Source of the DNA: Paraglomus occultum
Taxonomy: Eukaryota > Glomeromycota > Glomeromycetes > Paraglomerales > Paraglomeraceae
Direction of reading: 5' to 3'
Assembly: GCA_910592205.1 (NCBI GenBank)
Contig: CAJVPJ010000817.1
Span: 1 to 16,198 of the forward strand
DNA: 16,198 bases
Shown piece by piece: positions 1 through 9,963 of this stretch; position 1 is the first letter of the stretch, and every line of letters begins with the position of its first letter. Position numbers and translations under genes: made by a program. The notes beneath the pieces are model-generated. The model was not told the origin of the DNA, did no database searches, and saw only the letters and a list, made by a program, of their open reading frames with translations.

Positions 1-1704
1 CATAAAAGTTGCCAATGCCAGATAACTGATTTTGTGCTTACATGGAAGTATTCTAAAATCATCTGTAACTTCTTGTGCAAATGGACATGTAAGATGATCT
101 GCTACCATGTCTAGAATCAATAAATCATTTGGATTTGAATTAAGGAGCTGTTCAGGTGTATTAGTATGGTCTGCTTTTTTTGATTTCTGTCTTGAGACTG
201 ACATTTCAAAATTTGCTCTGTTGCCTGCTTGATTAATATATGCATATTTCTTATCAATGTAATCTCTCATGCTTTGAAATAGTTTTTTATCTTGGTCAGA
301 AGTTGAAAAACCCTCAGCATGTTGATCTAGATCAATCTTCACAACAGAAAATGTATTTTCATCTTTTCTGTAAAGTGTGGCCAGAACTTCCATTGCTTTA
401 AATTGGATAAAATTTACTCTCACTATGTCCAGAGATAGTTTTGCAAGATAGTAACAATGAGCCAAGGTACTAGTATTTTTTGTAGAGATTATAAGATTTT
501 GAGCAATATCCAGTATGCCAAACAATAAAGAGTATGGAACTGATTCTGAGATATGATCTGACATAATTTTTGGATTAGACTTATATCCAGTTATTTCTGA
601 TTGTGCTGAAATTGTTTTATGCCATTCTTGGTCTCCAAATCTCCAGAGATCTTTAATAAGCATCAATTCTCCTTTAGCAACTAGATTCTTATGAATTGGA
701 ACAGCTGACCATTCAACAAATGCATGATACATGCTGTATAAATATTTCCATTCTATATACCAATGTCCCATAAAAAACTTTGACTCTAAGATCTTATGAA
801 TTTTGTTATAAACTTCAATAGCAGCCTTGTTGTCAATTGGAGTTTCTGCTGTTGTCAAAATACCATTCATACTAGGTAAAGCCTTGACAAGTACAGAAAA
901 CAAAGCTTTTAACTGATTTATAATTTCAAGCCAAACAATTTTGTCATCATTCATCATATGAAGAGTATCATAAAGATGCAGAAATAAAAAATTGATATTG
1001 TAATTTTGAACACCTTCATCCAAATTTAAATTAGCCAATAAGCCACATGTAGCATTTAAGCCCTTTTCTAATGCATTGGTATAAGACTGGTGAATATTTT
1101 GTAGTTGTCCAAGATTCTCATGCAGAGTTTCATACAATTTCCTTGCCATTTTAAGTGGTCGCCTGCCATAAAGATCTAATAGTAATGCAAATATTCTCAA
1201 ATGCAATTCCAATTCCATACCAGTAGTGATTGTATAGTGGTCATATTCAACCCCACTTGCTATAATCTTCAAGGCATTCCCTGCTTGATTATCATCTAAT
1301 AAAGTGCCAGATAATAGTAACAGATTGTACAATTTAATGAGATGACTTGTTCTGTCTTTGTTCTTGATAATTGATTCCAAGTTGGTTTCTAATTGCTCAT
1401 TTAATTCAGTGTTGCTCAGGTTTAGGGGATATGCATCTTCAGAATTGTCACTGTCACTGTCACTCTCAAAAGTAATGAGGTCTATTTCAGCAGCTTCTTG
1501 AACCTCTGCATCTTCTACTTCATGCTGCTTTTCCTTCCCTTTGTTTTTGGTACCTGAAGATGATTGTTGTCCAATCCCCTAGTAATATTGAAATTATTTC
1601 GTTTATTCTAGCAATCTGGAAAAATTATACTGAAAAAGAAGTCTATTGAGTAAATAACCGAAACTTACCCAACTATCTTTTGATGCCGAATACCTATAAT
1701 CCAT
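1..1704 (-). CDS. Lineage-type helical protein running into a degenerate RING/U-box-like motif (5' part, cut by window edge)
   Basis: The 538 visible residues are read from exon 1 at 1704-1669 (12 codons, starting MDYRYSASKD) and exon 2 from 1578 to the left edge, open throughout. The 90-nt intron 1668-1579 has a GTAAGT donor and an ACTAG acceptor and is phase 0. It is needed because an in-frame TAG directly precedes exon 2 and no ATG follows for a long way. The N-terminus is charged, with an acidic Ser/Asp run (ESDSDSDNSED, about residues 41-51). A long, probably all-helical region follows. Near the visible end is LTCPFAQEVTDDFRILPCKH. This resembles the first half of a RING/U-box fold, but the position after CP-x where a RING would carry its second Cys is Ala. 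From memory, Glomeromycotina have many proteins with helical or TPR regions and such a motif; this link is recognition only. Function is unknown. It is transcribed divergently from ADA2. The C-terminus is not visible. Confidence 0.72.
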
Positions 1705-1791
1705 AATAATAACAAATGCAAAAATCTTTGTTAACCGGACTCCAATATTAATATAGTTCCGATGTTTGTTTATTGTTATGCTTGTGTGATG

Positions 1792-1809
1792 TGATACTAA
1801 TACTAATAC
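1792..1809 (+). repeat. Left arm of an 18-bp inverted repeat
   Basis: The sequence tgatactaatactaatac is the exact reverse complement of the segment at 2665-2682. The core is a repeated ACTAAT unit, so it is partly low in complexity. It lies about 90 bp upstream of the start codon of the left-edge gene. Confidence 0.7.
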
Positions 1810-2388
1810 GACTGGGAGTTGAAATGAACCAATCATATAATACATTCTGCATACATATTGTCGGCGGGTGCTCTCATTAGTTTATATACCTGAGTTATTT
1901 ACGTCAAGCATTTCTTCGGACCTAGCACTTCCCAATAGCAACTGTGGGTTTTATCATTCCCGATGAATTTTGTTAGCGCAAGTGGGAGGCTTGTTGATTC
2001 GCTCTTGCCAAATAATAATAAAGTAGAAGATTTTTTATCGTCTGATAAGCTATACAACATATTGTGATAGAATTAATTTATGCCATTAAACACAACCTAC
2101 AACGATGGGATTTATAAGGCGCAATTTAAACCCTGCCACGGGCGTAATTTTGTGCTAACTCACAGCACATCTTAGAACGCATCGTCCAATATATTTTTTC
2201 TATTGCTCTACTACCAAAGTGACCAGTCTCTACAATTACTTTGTTCAAATATTCTGGCCGTACCCCAATTTGGTCACTGGCTCCTTATCAAACCCAATGA
2301 GCATGGCATGGTCACTCTCAGCCGCATTTTGACATGTGTACTGCGGTCGTTTGAGTGAGGAAACTTGAACTTGCCTTTTTAAGGTTGT

Positions 2389-2396
2389 TATAAATA
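2389..2396 (+). promoter_or_regulatory. TATA-like element (TATAAATA)
   Basis: TATAAATA lies 55-63 bp upstream of an ATG at 2452 that opens a short basic reading frame. The spacing suits a fungal promoter with a short leader. Whether it drives ADA2, a small separate transcript or nothing cannot be told from the sequence. Confidence 0.35.
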
Positions 2397-2451
2397 AAGG
2401 GCTTGTTAGGCCGAACCATCAAATACAAAGTAGTTTCTCCTCTAATTTTTT

Positions 2452-2523
2452 ATGTCCGCTCGCAAAAAAGTCAATATTCAGTTGGATGGGCAAAGAAGGT
2501 CAGGGCGAATAAAGAGGGTGTGA
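2452..2523 (+). other. Short basic open frame, candidate alternative 5' exon of ADA2
   Basis: The ATG at 2452 opens 23 codons ending at TGA 2521-2523. The peptide is basic (starts MSARKKVNIQ, ends SGRIKRV). It stops over overlapping donor-like sites, GTGTGAG at 2518 and GTGAGG at 2520. Fungal ADA2 proteins usually carry a short basic tail before the first zinc-binding Cys, so this could be a 5' exon. However, the in-frame canonical joins I found either add 17 residues (2517 to 2880) or lose the first Cys (2519 to 2945). It may be chance or a leader ORF. Confidence 0.2.
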
Positions 2524-2664
2524 GGCATTACTGTTACTGGGTGCTAAAATAAAGCACAAACGCATATATATTTAAAAGCAGCTAGCTAGCAAAACTCGAT
2601 TAGCATTCTATTCTTTTCTCCGCCAATGGAATCCATTATTATTGTTTTTTCACCTTTAATTCTA

Positions 2665-2682
2665 GTATTAGTATTAGTATCA
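2665..2682 (-). repeat. Right arm of an 18-bp inverted repeat
   Basis: The sequence gtattagtattagtatca is the exact reverse complement of 1792-1809. I see no flanking target-site duplication, so there is no direct support for a transposon. Confidence 0.7.
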
Positions 2683-2701
2683 TATATTTACGATTTAAAT
2701 C

Positions 2702-2754
2702 CACGTGATTTATATCCAAAACATACTAAAGCGATAGATTTGGCACGACACGTG
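2702..2754. promoter_or_regulatory. Two CACGTG boxes upstream of ADA2
   Basis: CACGTG occurs at 2702-2707 (within CACGTGAT) and again at 2749-2754 (within acacgtgt), about 180-230 bp upstream of the ADA2 start at 2931. CACGTG is the core bound by bHLH factors such as Cbf1/USF-type proteins. The same ATCACGTG 8-mer is found upstream of PRE1 and ESS2 in this window. Function is inferred. Confidence 0.4.
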
Positions 2755-2930
2755 TACCAAATCATAGTAATTGGGTAACACAATTTAACATCATTTAATC
2801 TTTTCTTTGCCGTTTTTGACCTCGTAACTCGCGCGCATACTATATTACTCGCTTCTTCGACCGTTCTCTGCTGTCCAAGTCGTCTACAAATCCAGTTCCA
2901 GTGATTCTTAAAGTTACCTATATTGATATA

Positions 2931-5499
2931 ATGTATCGTTGCAGGATCTGTCAGCAACCAATATGGAACACTACTCGTATTCTTTGTGCTATATGTGATG
3001 ATATGTATCTGTGCGTTGGGTGTTTTTCGCAAGGAAAGGAGATCAACGGACACAAGAAGACACACGACTATAGAGTGATTGTACGTACGTCAAACAGGTT
3101 TGGAAAGAGTGGAGGAGCAACGAGGAGAAAGTAAACTTAGCTAGATTATGGTAGGGCAAGGTGGGGGATTAGACGATTCCACTAGGTGATTCTCCATTAG
3201 CGTGCCTACGACGAAAAAACGCGTGCATTTCACATACGTTAATTCTCTTTTCTGCATGCAACTCAACAGGCACTACCGACATTTAGCTTTCCTTTATACA
3301 CGAATGACTGGGATGCTGAAGAGGAATACCTCCTGATCGAACTATCACAAACACTCGGTTTAGGGAATTGGGTCGACATAGCCGATCATATAGGAACAAA
3401 GACGAAAGAAGAGTGTGAGCAACATTATATTGAAGTCTATTCACAAAGTCCTAATTGGCCTCGACCTGTGAGTTGAGCCATAGAGTTTTGGTGTTTTTGG
3501 GATTTGACTGCAGGGAGTCTGGGGGTTTATATCATTAGATCGTTTCTATTTTTTTGTCATTATAATTGAAATTTTATTCTCCTTTTTCCTTTACGCTAAC
3601 GTCTTTTTTTTTTCAAGATCGACCCCCTGGATGTGACAACAAGCGAGAAAGAAATGCGCCGAAGGAAGCGTAGGCGAATGGACGTCATATACGAAAAAGC
3701 AGGTTAGGAAGCCTGAAGAAGAACTTAGCAGTTGAGGCGTTGATTTGACGGTATTGACGCTGTGAAAATGTTGGTTTGTTGTAGCATTAGGTTTGGTGGA
3801 AAAGCCTGAGAGGAAGGTGGGTGAGAGAAGGAGGGAAGGTGACGAGGAATGATATCATATGCTGCACGTCGAATTGTCTTACAAAAATCATATCAATACA
3901 CCCCAGCGTCTTTTTTTTCTCACTATCTACGCCTCATCACCTTTTCTCCTTACAAAACCACTTACCAATAATCTGTATTTCATTCCTCTCCTTCGTTTTA
4001 GATACTCCAAAGCATGCCAGCTAATCATGAGATTCATGGATACATGCCAATGCGAAAAGAGTTTGAACACGAAACAGATAACGATGCCGAGGCGATAATT
4101 AAAGATATCGAATTCACAGAAGAAGACTCTGAACAGGATAGAGGTGGGAGTATGACCTTTGTGGATTTGACAATTATTCCCGGAAGCAACCTTTCACCTT
4201 CTTTCTCACTCTCACCTTCGTCACTTTTCCCTATTGTAATGACTTTAGCATTAAAGTTAGCCGTCCTGGAAATCTATAATAAGAAGTTACTCAAAAGAAT
4301 AGAAAAGAGAAGGATAATACATGAATATGGCTTAATCGACTTTAGACAGGTGAGTTTTTAATATGATGATGACATTATGATGAGGAATCGATATGTGTGA
4401 ACAGAATTGCTATGGACGGAATGCGTTAATGGAGGAACGAGAGAGATGGAACTGTTACATAGTTAAGAATTAATGGTAACCAACCGACTCACTAGTAAGC
4501 CGCGAAACTCCTTTAGATGACAGCAGCAGATAAGAAGCGCCCAAAAGAAGAAAAGGAGCTAATAAACCGCGCCAAACCGTTTGCAAGATTAATGACGGGT
4601 CCAGACTTTCAAGCATTTTTTGAGGGTTTAATAAGTAAGTTGTCAGACACGTTTTATGCATTTTCAAATGCTTCGTTCGGTCCTTTTTGTTATTTACGAT
4701 TCCTGCTTCTCATCCGCAGAAGAACAATATCTTCGACAACGAATTGACCAGCTTCAAGAATGGCGTCGAATGGGGATAACTAAATTGAAAGATGGCGAAC
4801 TATACGAGAAATTGAAGGCTGAACGGGTGAGGCGTCTCTATTATGATTATTCAACTTCTGTCTATTCTTTGGATGAGCTAGTGTTATCGATCCATGTCCA
4901 CAAGTGATAATACGATACATACATACATTAAATTTCGTGGCATTCCGATACATTAATAGTCAAGTTTTCACATGGTCTTCACTTACACTGTTCTGACGAA
5001 CGATTCTCTTTTCACAGGAAACAACTCGAGAATCGTCAAGCCGACTATTGTTGTCAGGTAGTGGAGATCGAGGGATGATAAGAGACGGAATGTTTGGTGA
5101 TGGAGAGGTAAGAATGTGAACGTTTGGATAGATGATCTTGTGCACGAGTGTCTGTCGTCTTACCATATTCGTCTTTTCCCAAAGCCGTCAACTCATCCAG
5201 CAGCGCACAATCCTACTATTCGGATAGTACGCAAAGCCGCAGGTCCGATAACTCTCGATGACGAAGAAGGTGTTGAATTACTCCTCCCTGCTGAACGCAG
5301 ACTCTGCGAACATCTTCGCATACCGCCCCATCCGTACATGGCCATAAAAGCGACTATTTTAAAAGAATACGCTAGGTTAGATGGTCACATGCGTCGTAGG
5401 CAGGCGAGAGAGTTGATCAAGATCGACGTTAATAAGACGAGTAGGATCTATGACTTTTTTGTCGAGATGGGATGGATTAAACCGCCACCACCTTTGTAA
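2931..5499 (+). CDS. ADA2: ADA2, transcriptional adaptor of the SAGA/ADA histone acetyltransferase module
   Basis: Ten exons encode 445 aa: 2931-3080, 3270-3467, 3618-3702, 3785-3816, 4002-4143, 4249-4349, 4517-4634, 4720-4826, 5018-5107, 5185-5499. All nine introns are GT-AG and the phases match. Residues 1-50 form a ZZ zinc finger with ligands C4, C7, C19, C22, C28, C31, H41 and H45, ending HDYRVI. Residues about 62-110 are a SANT domain (LGLGNWVDIADHIG). The ADA core follows, with HEIHGYMPMRKEFE, LAVLEIYNKKL, KKRPKEEKELIN and LRQRIDQLQEWRR. The C-terminal 90 or so residues are a SWIRM domain (YMAIKATILKEYARLDG, KIDVNKTSRIYDFF). In yeast, Ada2 with Ada3 stimulates Gcn5 acetylation of nucleosomal histones. 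Length matches the family (yeast 434 aa). The start is the last ATG before the first zinc Cys and leaves only three preceding residues, which is short, so a further 5' exon is possible. Intron 5 is 105 nt and free of stops. Confidence 0.95.
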
Positions 5500-5981
5500 T
5501 GGAATTTCATAATATTAGGTAGATTGAGAGAATTGACGTGGGAGGAAATGGGACGAGTATTTTGATAAAATAAAAGGAGTAGTTTTAGAAGAATCTGGAG
5601 TGAAGTGCGTGCAACTGAGGTATCAACAACTGCACGGAAAGGTTACTCGTTGTTGGTCAATTCCTGCCTGTCGCTCTCACTACTCCAGAGAATTTCAATA
5701 ATTGATGAATCTGTACATAACGCAATTCTAACGAGTTTAATTATAAATAAAAAGTCAACAAGTCCTCATATTTATTATCCCTCCGATGCGACTGTTTGTT
5801 AGACGTACGTGGAAAGGTCAAATGCAGAGAATACAGTTGTTCTTGTACGTTAATATTCACACATTGCAAGAAAGCCTGTCTTGCTTCTGACCATATTATT
5901 CCCTTTCCCTTTTTTTTTTTTCATCGGTCATTCTCTTAGTGGTCTCCTGCTTCTACGTTTTTCATATTAAGTTACTTGCTT
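5500..5981. other. Convergent 3' region between ADA2 and PRE1
   Basis: The tails of two convergent genes meet here. A candidate poly(A) signal for ADA2 lies at 5569-5574. An open frame across 5605-5802 starts only at GTG, shows no family resemblance and is taken as chance. Pyrimidine-rich sequence near 5897-5930 is A/G-rich on the PRE1 strand. No further gene is seen. Confidence 0.6.
5569..5574 (+). terminator. Candidate poly(A) signal of ADA2
   Basis: AATAAA lies 70 nt downstream of the ADA2 stop codon, a usual distance for a fungal 3' end. The assignment rests on position only. Confidence 0.35.
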
Positions 5982-6976
5982 TTAAACTACAATTTCTCTA
6001 ATTCCATCTTTATCTACTACTTTGACTGTAAAGTTTGGTAGATTAATAAGAAATCTCTTTTGTAACTCATTGATACACCTCTTCATCAATGCCTTTCCTT
6101 CCTCGAACGAAAGATCTGGACGATGGTAACGATCAAAAATGGAGAAAAGGAAATGTGCAGCGTAACCATGAGCACCGTAGGGAGCAGCTATCGAGCTACC
6201 GAGATAGTCGAGCTGATAAAGGTGAGACGATTCGGTAGTTAAATCGTATCCAGCCAGAATGAGATTTACGCGGTAGTGATTCTAAGAAAAAAAGAGAGAG
6301 TGATGGTGAGATCGGAAAGAGCGTTCAAATGGCAATGCAATGCAGATTAGTCTGGCTTGCTTCAAAAATTGTCGGCCCGTGCACTTTATTTGGACAGTAT
6401 CCATCATACTGGTTTCGTGCATCACGGATGAGTTTTTGAACTGTAATATCGAACATTTTTCAAAATCTAAAACTGATTTACCACGTATCGAAAAAATCGG
6501 TCATGTAATATACATAATCTAAGATTATTCAAGGTTCTAATTACATATGTCACCTAAACCAATCCTACATTCTTACGAAATCAACCGTTTATCGCTGTAA
6601 AAAAATCAGCCCCCTCCCCCATTTCCCTTCGTGCTTATTACTATCATACCTCCTCTCACATATCATTCAAAAAAACAAACAAACAACTCACCCTTGATCT
6701 CAGGCTGTCCGCCAACTCTCTTCGCGTAAAAGTAGCAGCCGACTTTGTTGATAACTCGACTCCATTTCTAATCTCGTACAGCCTCACGTTTCTCTGAATA
6801 AACTCTGCGAATTGCACAGTATCCCCCGGCGTCCCGGAAAATAGTAAAATGATACGTTTGCTCAAGGCGCGGGATTTGTCCTCGTCAGATTTCATGACCA
6901 GTATGCTCTGTGAAACGGTACTATCTGTAGCTGTCATGACATAGTCTTTGCCGGTAAAACCAAAGATGCATTCCAT
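5982..6976 (-). CDS. PRE1: 20S proteasome subunit beta-4 (PRE1/PSMB2 type)
   Basis: Two exons encode 194 aa: 6976-6692 (95 codons) and 6281-5982 (99 codons plus TAA). They are joined across a 410-nt phase-0 intron with a GTGAGT donor and a pyrimidine-rich TTCTTAG acceptor. Family hallmarks run the full length: an N-terminal MECIFGFTGKDYVMTATDS strand, GDTVQFAEFIQRN at residues 50-65, SAATFTRRELA, then NLILAGYD, LYQLDYLGS, APYGAHGY and a C-terminal VVDKDGIREI. This is a structural, non-proteolytic beta subunit: the protein begins at the beta fold with no propeptide and no catalytic Thr1. It sits in the two inner rings of the core particle. Length agrees with the family (about 198-201 aa). The start context gaaaATGg is good. 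The intron is the longest inferred in the window and carries no recognisable gene. The gene is convergent with ADA2. Confidence 0.95.
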
Positions 6977-7091
6977 TTTCTTCTTTTTTTTTTTGTAATA
7001 GAGAACGTTGAAAGAAAGCGTCAGAGTCTGGAGGATATTCTTGAAAAAAGTTGCGTAATTAAATCATGACGTTTTAGAGATTTTAGGTAAG

Positions 7092-7099
7092 CACGTGAT
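7092..7099 (-). promoter_or_regulatory. ATCACGTG box upstream of PRE1
   Basis: CACGTGAT on the plus strand reads ATCACGTG on the gene strand, about 115 bp upstream of the PRE1 start codon. It is the same 8-mer as upstream of ADA2 and ESS2. I looked for a yeast-type proteasome element (GGTGGCAAA) near it and did not see one. Confidence 0.4.
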
Positions 7100-8537
7100 A
7101 TAGTTGTGGAACAACACGCGCAAAATAAAGCTGATATTGATTTATTAGAACGTGTGATGGGGGAATGCTTCGTCTCCCGAGTCGTATTAATGCCAGAGAT
7201 GGTCTCCTTGAGATCTGTTTGCAGTAAATTGATTTTTCCCGCTCACTTAATTTGCTGCTTCTGTATGCACGTACTGAACGCACGTCTGTTAGAATTGTTT
7301 CAAATCAAGACTAACAACTGGTAAGTTTATCTCTTTCGGAAGCAATAACTACCAATTTATTTTAAACAGAGGATGCCGTAGTTAAACATTATTAATTCAG
7401 ACTACTAAATAGTGTTCGAAGATAGGCCAATCAATATAACTTGAAAATTTTGGCTTGGATAGCAAACCCCGATTGCGTACAAAATTTTAGCTTTACCTCG
7501 AGGCATATCATAATCAAAATGTATTTACATAAACTAATTATCGTGTAATCGTTATTAGAAAATGCAAATAATTGCAGGACATGAGACGGTACTGCTTGAG
7601 TTATTATTACCAATATGATAACATTTTTCGTCTAATCCCACCACACGTTCAAAAGGCACATAACAGTAGAAAAATTATGCAATTACTTGGAATATGCTTT
7701 TAAAAGTTTATATCCAAACAAGCAGCATATATTTGATTAAATTAGCTGGTAATAGTAATACATTATGCAGGAAAAATTCTCAGAGTTAACTCATTTTTGC
7801 TCCGAATTAAAAGTGGAGTGATACTTATGCATTACCGTGTTTAATAAATTGAGATAAGAGCATATCGGTTTTGTGTTTTAAAACAAAACAAAGCAAAATT
7901 AGACATTGAAAACTGCCTTCTCCTCCAAGTATAATTTGACTAGACAAGTTAAATATTTATTACTATAACGTCGATTACTGTACATCACAGTTGTGAGAAA
8001 GCTTTGTTTTATTATCGATGGACGACAGAGAAGTACACCTTCTCGCTAAGGCAGACGCTTTTAAAGCGCATACTTTGTCAAAGTTATTATAAACTATCAA
8101 GATTTAATTTCGACAAGCGAATGTGTTTCCGTCACTCAATTCCATAAACAGATCTTGTTATATAAAAAATTTGTTGAATAATCATAGTCTTATTTAACTC
8201 TATGTTTATACACAATAACTTGTTATTGTCACTTAATTGAGTAATTTAGAATACAAACGGGCGCCTTTGTTCTTTTCTGAAATGCAAGGCATAGCAATCG
8301 CACACGGAATGCACATTTGCAATTTATTCATAAATAAATAGGAAGATTCACGCATATTTGGCGTTCGCGTACAATTCTCGTAATTATTTTAATATTTATG
8401 CTACTAACACTAAGCGTATCCAATATTATATTTCTGAGGAAAAGATTTATAGATTATGCAATAAGTTCTAGTATCAATATAGTCAGTTTCTTTGAAGAAT
8501 AAAGTTTACGAATATTACTTCGACATGTTTTTTGCAA

Positions 8538-8565
8538 ACCCTAAATGAAATACCCTAAATGAAAT
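8538..8565. repeat. 14-bp perfect tandem duplication
   Basis: Two adjacent exact copies of accctaaatgaaat occupy 8538-8551 and 8552-8565, in non-coding DNA about 360 bp upstream of GLTP. Replication slippage is the simplest origin. Confidence 0.8.
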
Positions 8566-8872
8566 TTTGCCCAATTCGTGCAGTTCCAAATTAGTAAACC
8601 TCGTGCAGATTACTTTGATCTATAATAGTAAGTGAGTGAAACTTTCGTGCGCTGAGTAGAAGCGAGGCTGTTGTAATGCTCCCCTGCTGATAAGAATGTA
8701 GATACAGTACACGCAACCTGCTGGAAACTGAGGATCGACTATTCCCCAATTTCCCACGACATGGTGTGTTCTTTATTGAACAAAAACAACCCCTTATTAT
8801 TATTGTATTGTTGATATTTATTAGCCAGCTGCACCCCTGATTTGGGATAATTGCTGTGCGACAATCTATTGC

Positions 8873-8880
8873 TATATAAT
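8873..8880 (+). promoter_or_regulatory. TATA-like element of GLTP (TATATAAT)
   Basis: TATATAAT lies about 50 bp upstream of the GLTP start codon. The position fits a core promoter with a very short leader. Such strings are common in AT-rich DNA, so support is modest. Confidence 0.35.
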
Positions 8881-8927
8881 TTAAAAACGTCCGTTGTTGA
8901 CTTGTTTCGATCATCCAGTTTTTGATA

Positions 8928-9963
8928 ATGTCTACATATTTTGACACCCTCGCGAAAAATTACACCGAAGTACCTGTTACTGATGAAGGCATCGCTACTG
9001 TGCCGTTTGCAGAGGCAACGGATGGTGTCGTTAAGTTGTTTGGTATGAGATAACAATTGACATGCGTTGATTGTAAATTGTATCAGTTATGAGAGATGGA
9101 GAATCATGTGTTATGGGGAAAACTGTATCATTACTTAGAGAATCGTTATAAAGTGTCTTGTCGAGTTTATAATTAACGAATTTCGTTTTTTTTTTTGTTT
9201 GACCAGATTTGCTCGGCTCAGTTGCGTTTACCATGGTTCAGAGTGATATGAATGGAAATCTAAAGGTAGACAATCATCTACACAACACATGATTCCCGAT
9301 GTATGATTTATTAATGAGCTGTTATTGTATCTTTTTCACGTAAGAAAATCAGGGATCGTTATGAGACTGATACAGCAGCAAATTCGACTTTGGAAAAGCT
9401 GGTCATAAACGAAAAGGATGAGAAGAAGAGGGTCGCTACCGAAGGATTGCTGTGGCTTATGCGGTGAGAATTACAAAGCGGTTGGAGTTGGAAATGAGGT
9501 TTTCAAGTCGACGATTAGTGTTTTTCGTCGGACTTTGCTAACGCATATAATTTTGCTACGCTCCCAGTGGATTAGAATTCACTTCCGTGGCACTGCGTAG
9601 ACTTTTAGACAATCCTGATGAAGAATTGGGTACTGCATTCACGAAAGCATATGGCGAAACATTGAAGAAATTCCATGGATTAATAGCCAAAGGGGCATTT
9701 ACGGTACGTTGTGATCAGATCATACGTATTCGTTGAATAATATACAATTATTTTTGGCTTCCCCGTCACGCATATTTCTTACGCAAATCTATTCTCAGGT
9801 TGCAATGAAGGCATGTCCATTGCGCGAAGACTTTTTCAAAAAATTGGGCGAAGACCAAGAGCGCGTTGTGGAATTGTTTAATGTATGGTTGACTGCACTC
9901 GAAAAGCTGGTGGCGAGATTGAAGACATTCTACACTACGGGTGGACATGACAAAGGATTCTAA
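8928..9963 (+). CDS. Glycolipid transfer protein (GLTP fold)
   Basis: Five exons encode 197 aa: 8928-9042, 9207-9265, 9345-9463, 9568-9703, 9799-9963. All introns are GT-AG with matching phases; the second uses a short AAG acceptor (cacgtaag). The single-domain protein carries the GLTP ligand-site signature: D52, N56 and K59 in SDMNGNLKKI (equivalent to human D48, N52, K55), W95 in GLLWLMRGLEF (W96), and H134 in LKKFHGLIAKG (H140). These residues bind the sugar headgroup amide and ring in the family. Such proteins are cytosolic and move glycosphingolipids such as glucosylceramide between membranes; the actual ligand here is inferred. Length matches the family (about 200-209 aa), and there is no PH domain or membrane anchor. 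The start is the only ATG ahead of the conserved helix and has an A at -3. Confidence 0.93.

Larger units (their letters stand above)
1705..2930. other. Divergent intergenic region between the left-edge gene and ADA2
   Basis: About 1.2 kb of AT-rich DNA separates two divergent start codons. It holds the two arms of an 18-bp inverted repeat, a TATA-like element at 2389-2396, two CACGTG boxes at 2702-2754, and two small open frames discussed separately (2452-2523 and 2626-2778). The second of these encodes 50 residues with a hydrophobic start (MESIIIVFSPLILVLVLV) and could equally be a leader ORF or chance. The 8-mer tggtcact also recurs, with an inverted partner near 2217. I see no tRNA, rRNA or transposase-like coding sequence here. 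Confidence 0.6.
6977..8927. other. Intergenic region between divergent PRE1 and GLTP
   Basis: About 1.95 kb of AT-rich DNA between two divergent start codons. Next to PRE1 there is an A/T tract in its leader and a CACGTGAT box at 7092-7099. Open frames at 7083-7324 (both strands), 7431-7613 and 8591-9056 lack convincing ATG starts or family resemblance, and several overlap one another, so I take them as chance. A perfect 14-bp tandem duplication lies at 8538-8565 and a TATA-like element at 8873-8880. I see nothing else, including no tRNA or transposase. Confidence 0.55.

Noticed and set aside
1603-1845. Minus-strand 80-codon open frame as an independent small protein
   Set aside because: Its middle contains the start and first exon of the left-edge gene, and a GTAAGT donor with a matching acceptor explains the rest as intron and leader.
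4014-4361. Continuous 115-codon frame as a single ADA2 exon
   Set aside because: The middle 35 codons are Ser/Pro-rich, absent from the family, and bounded by a GTGGGAG donor and a CTTTAG acceptor; removal joins conserved segments. Kept only as a possible retained intron.
7083-7324. Overlapping open frames on both strands upstream of PRE1
   Set aside because: Non-ATG starts, no family resemblance, and mutual overlap in a region expected to be promoter.
8591-9056. Two minus-strand open frames of about 105-118 codons upstream of and overlapping GLTP exon 1
   Set aside because: The longest starts only at GTG, the two overlap each other in different frames, the products resemble no family, and both overlap a well-supported GLTP exon and promoter.
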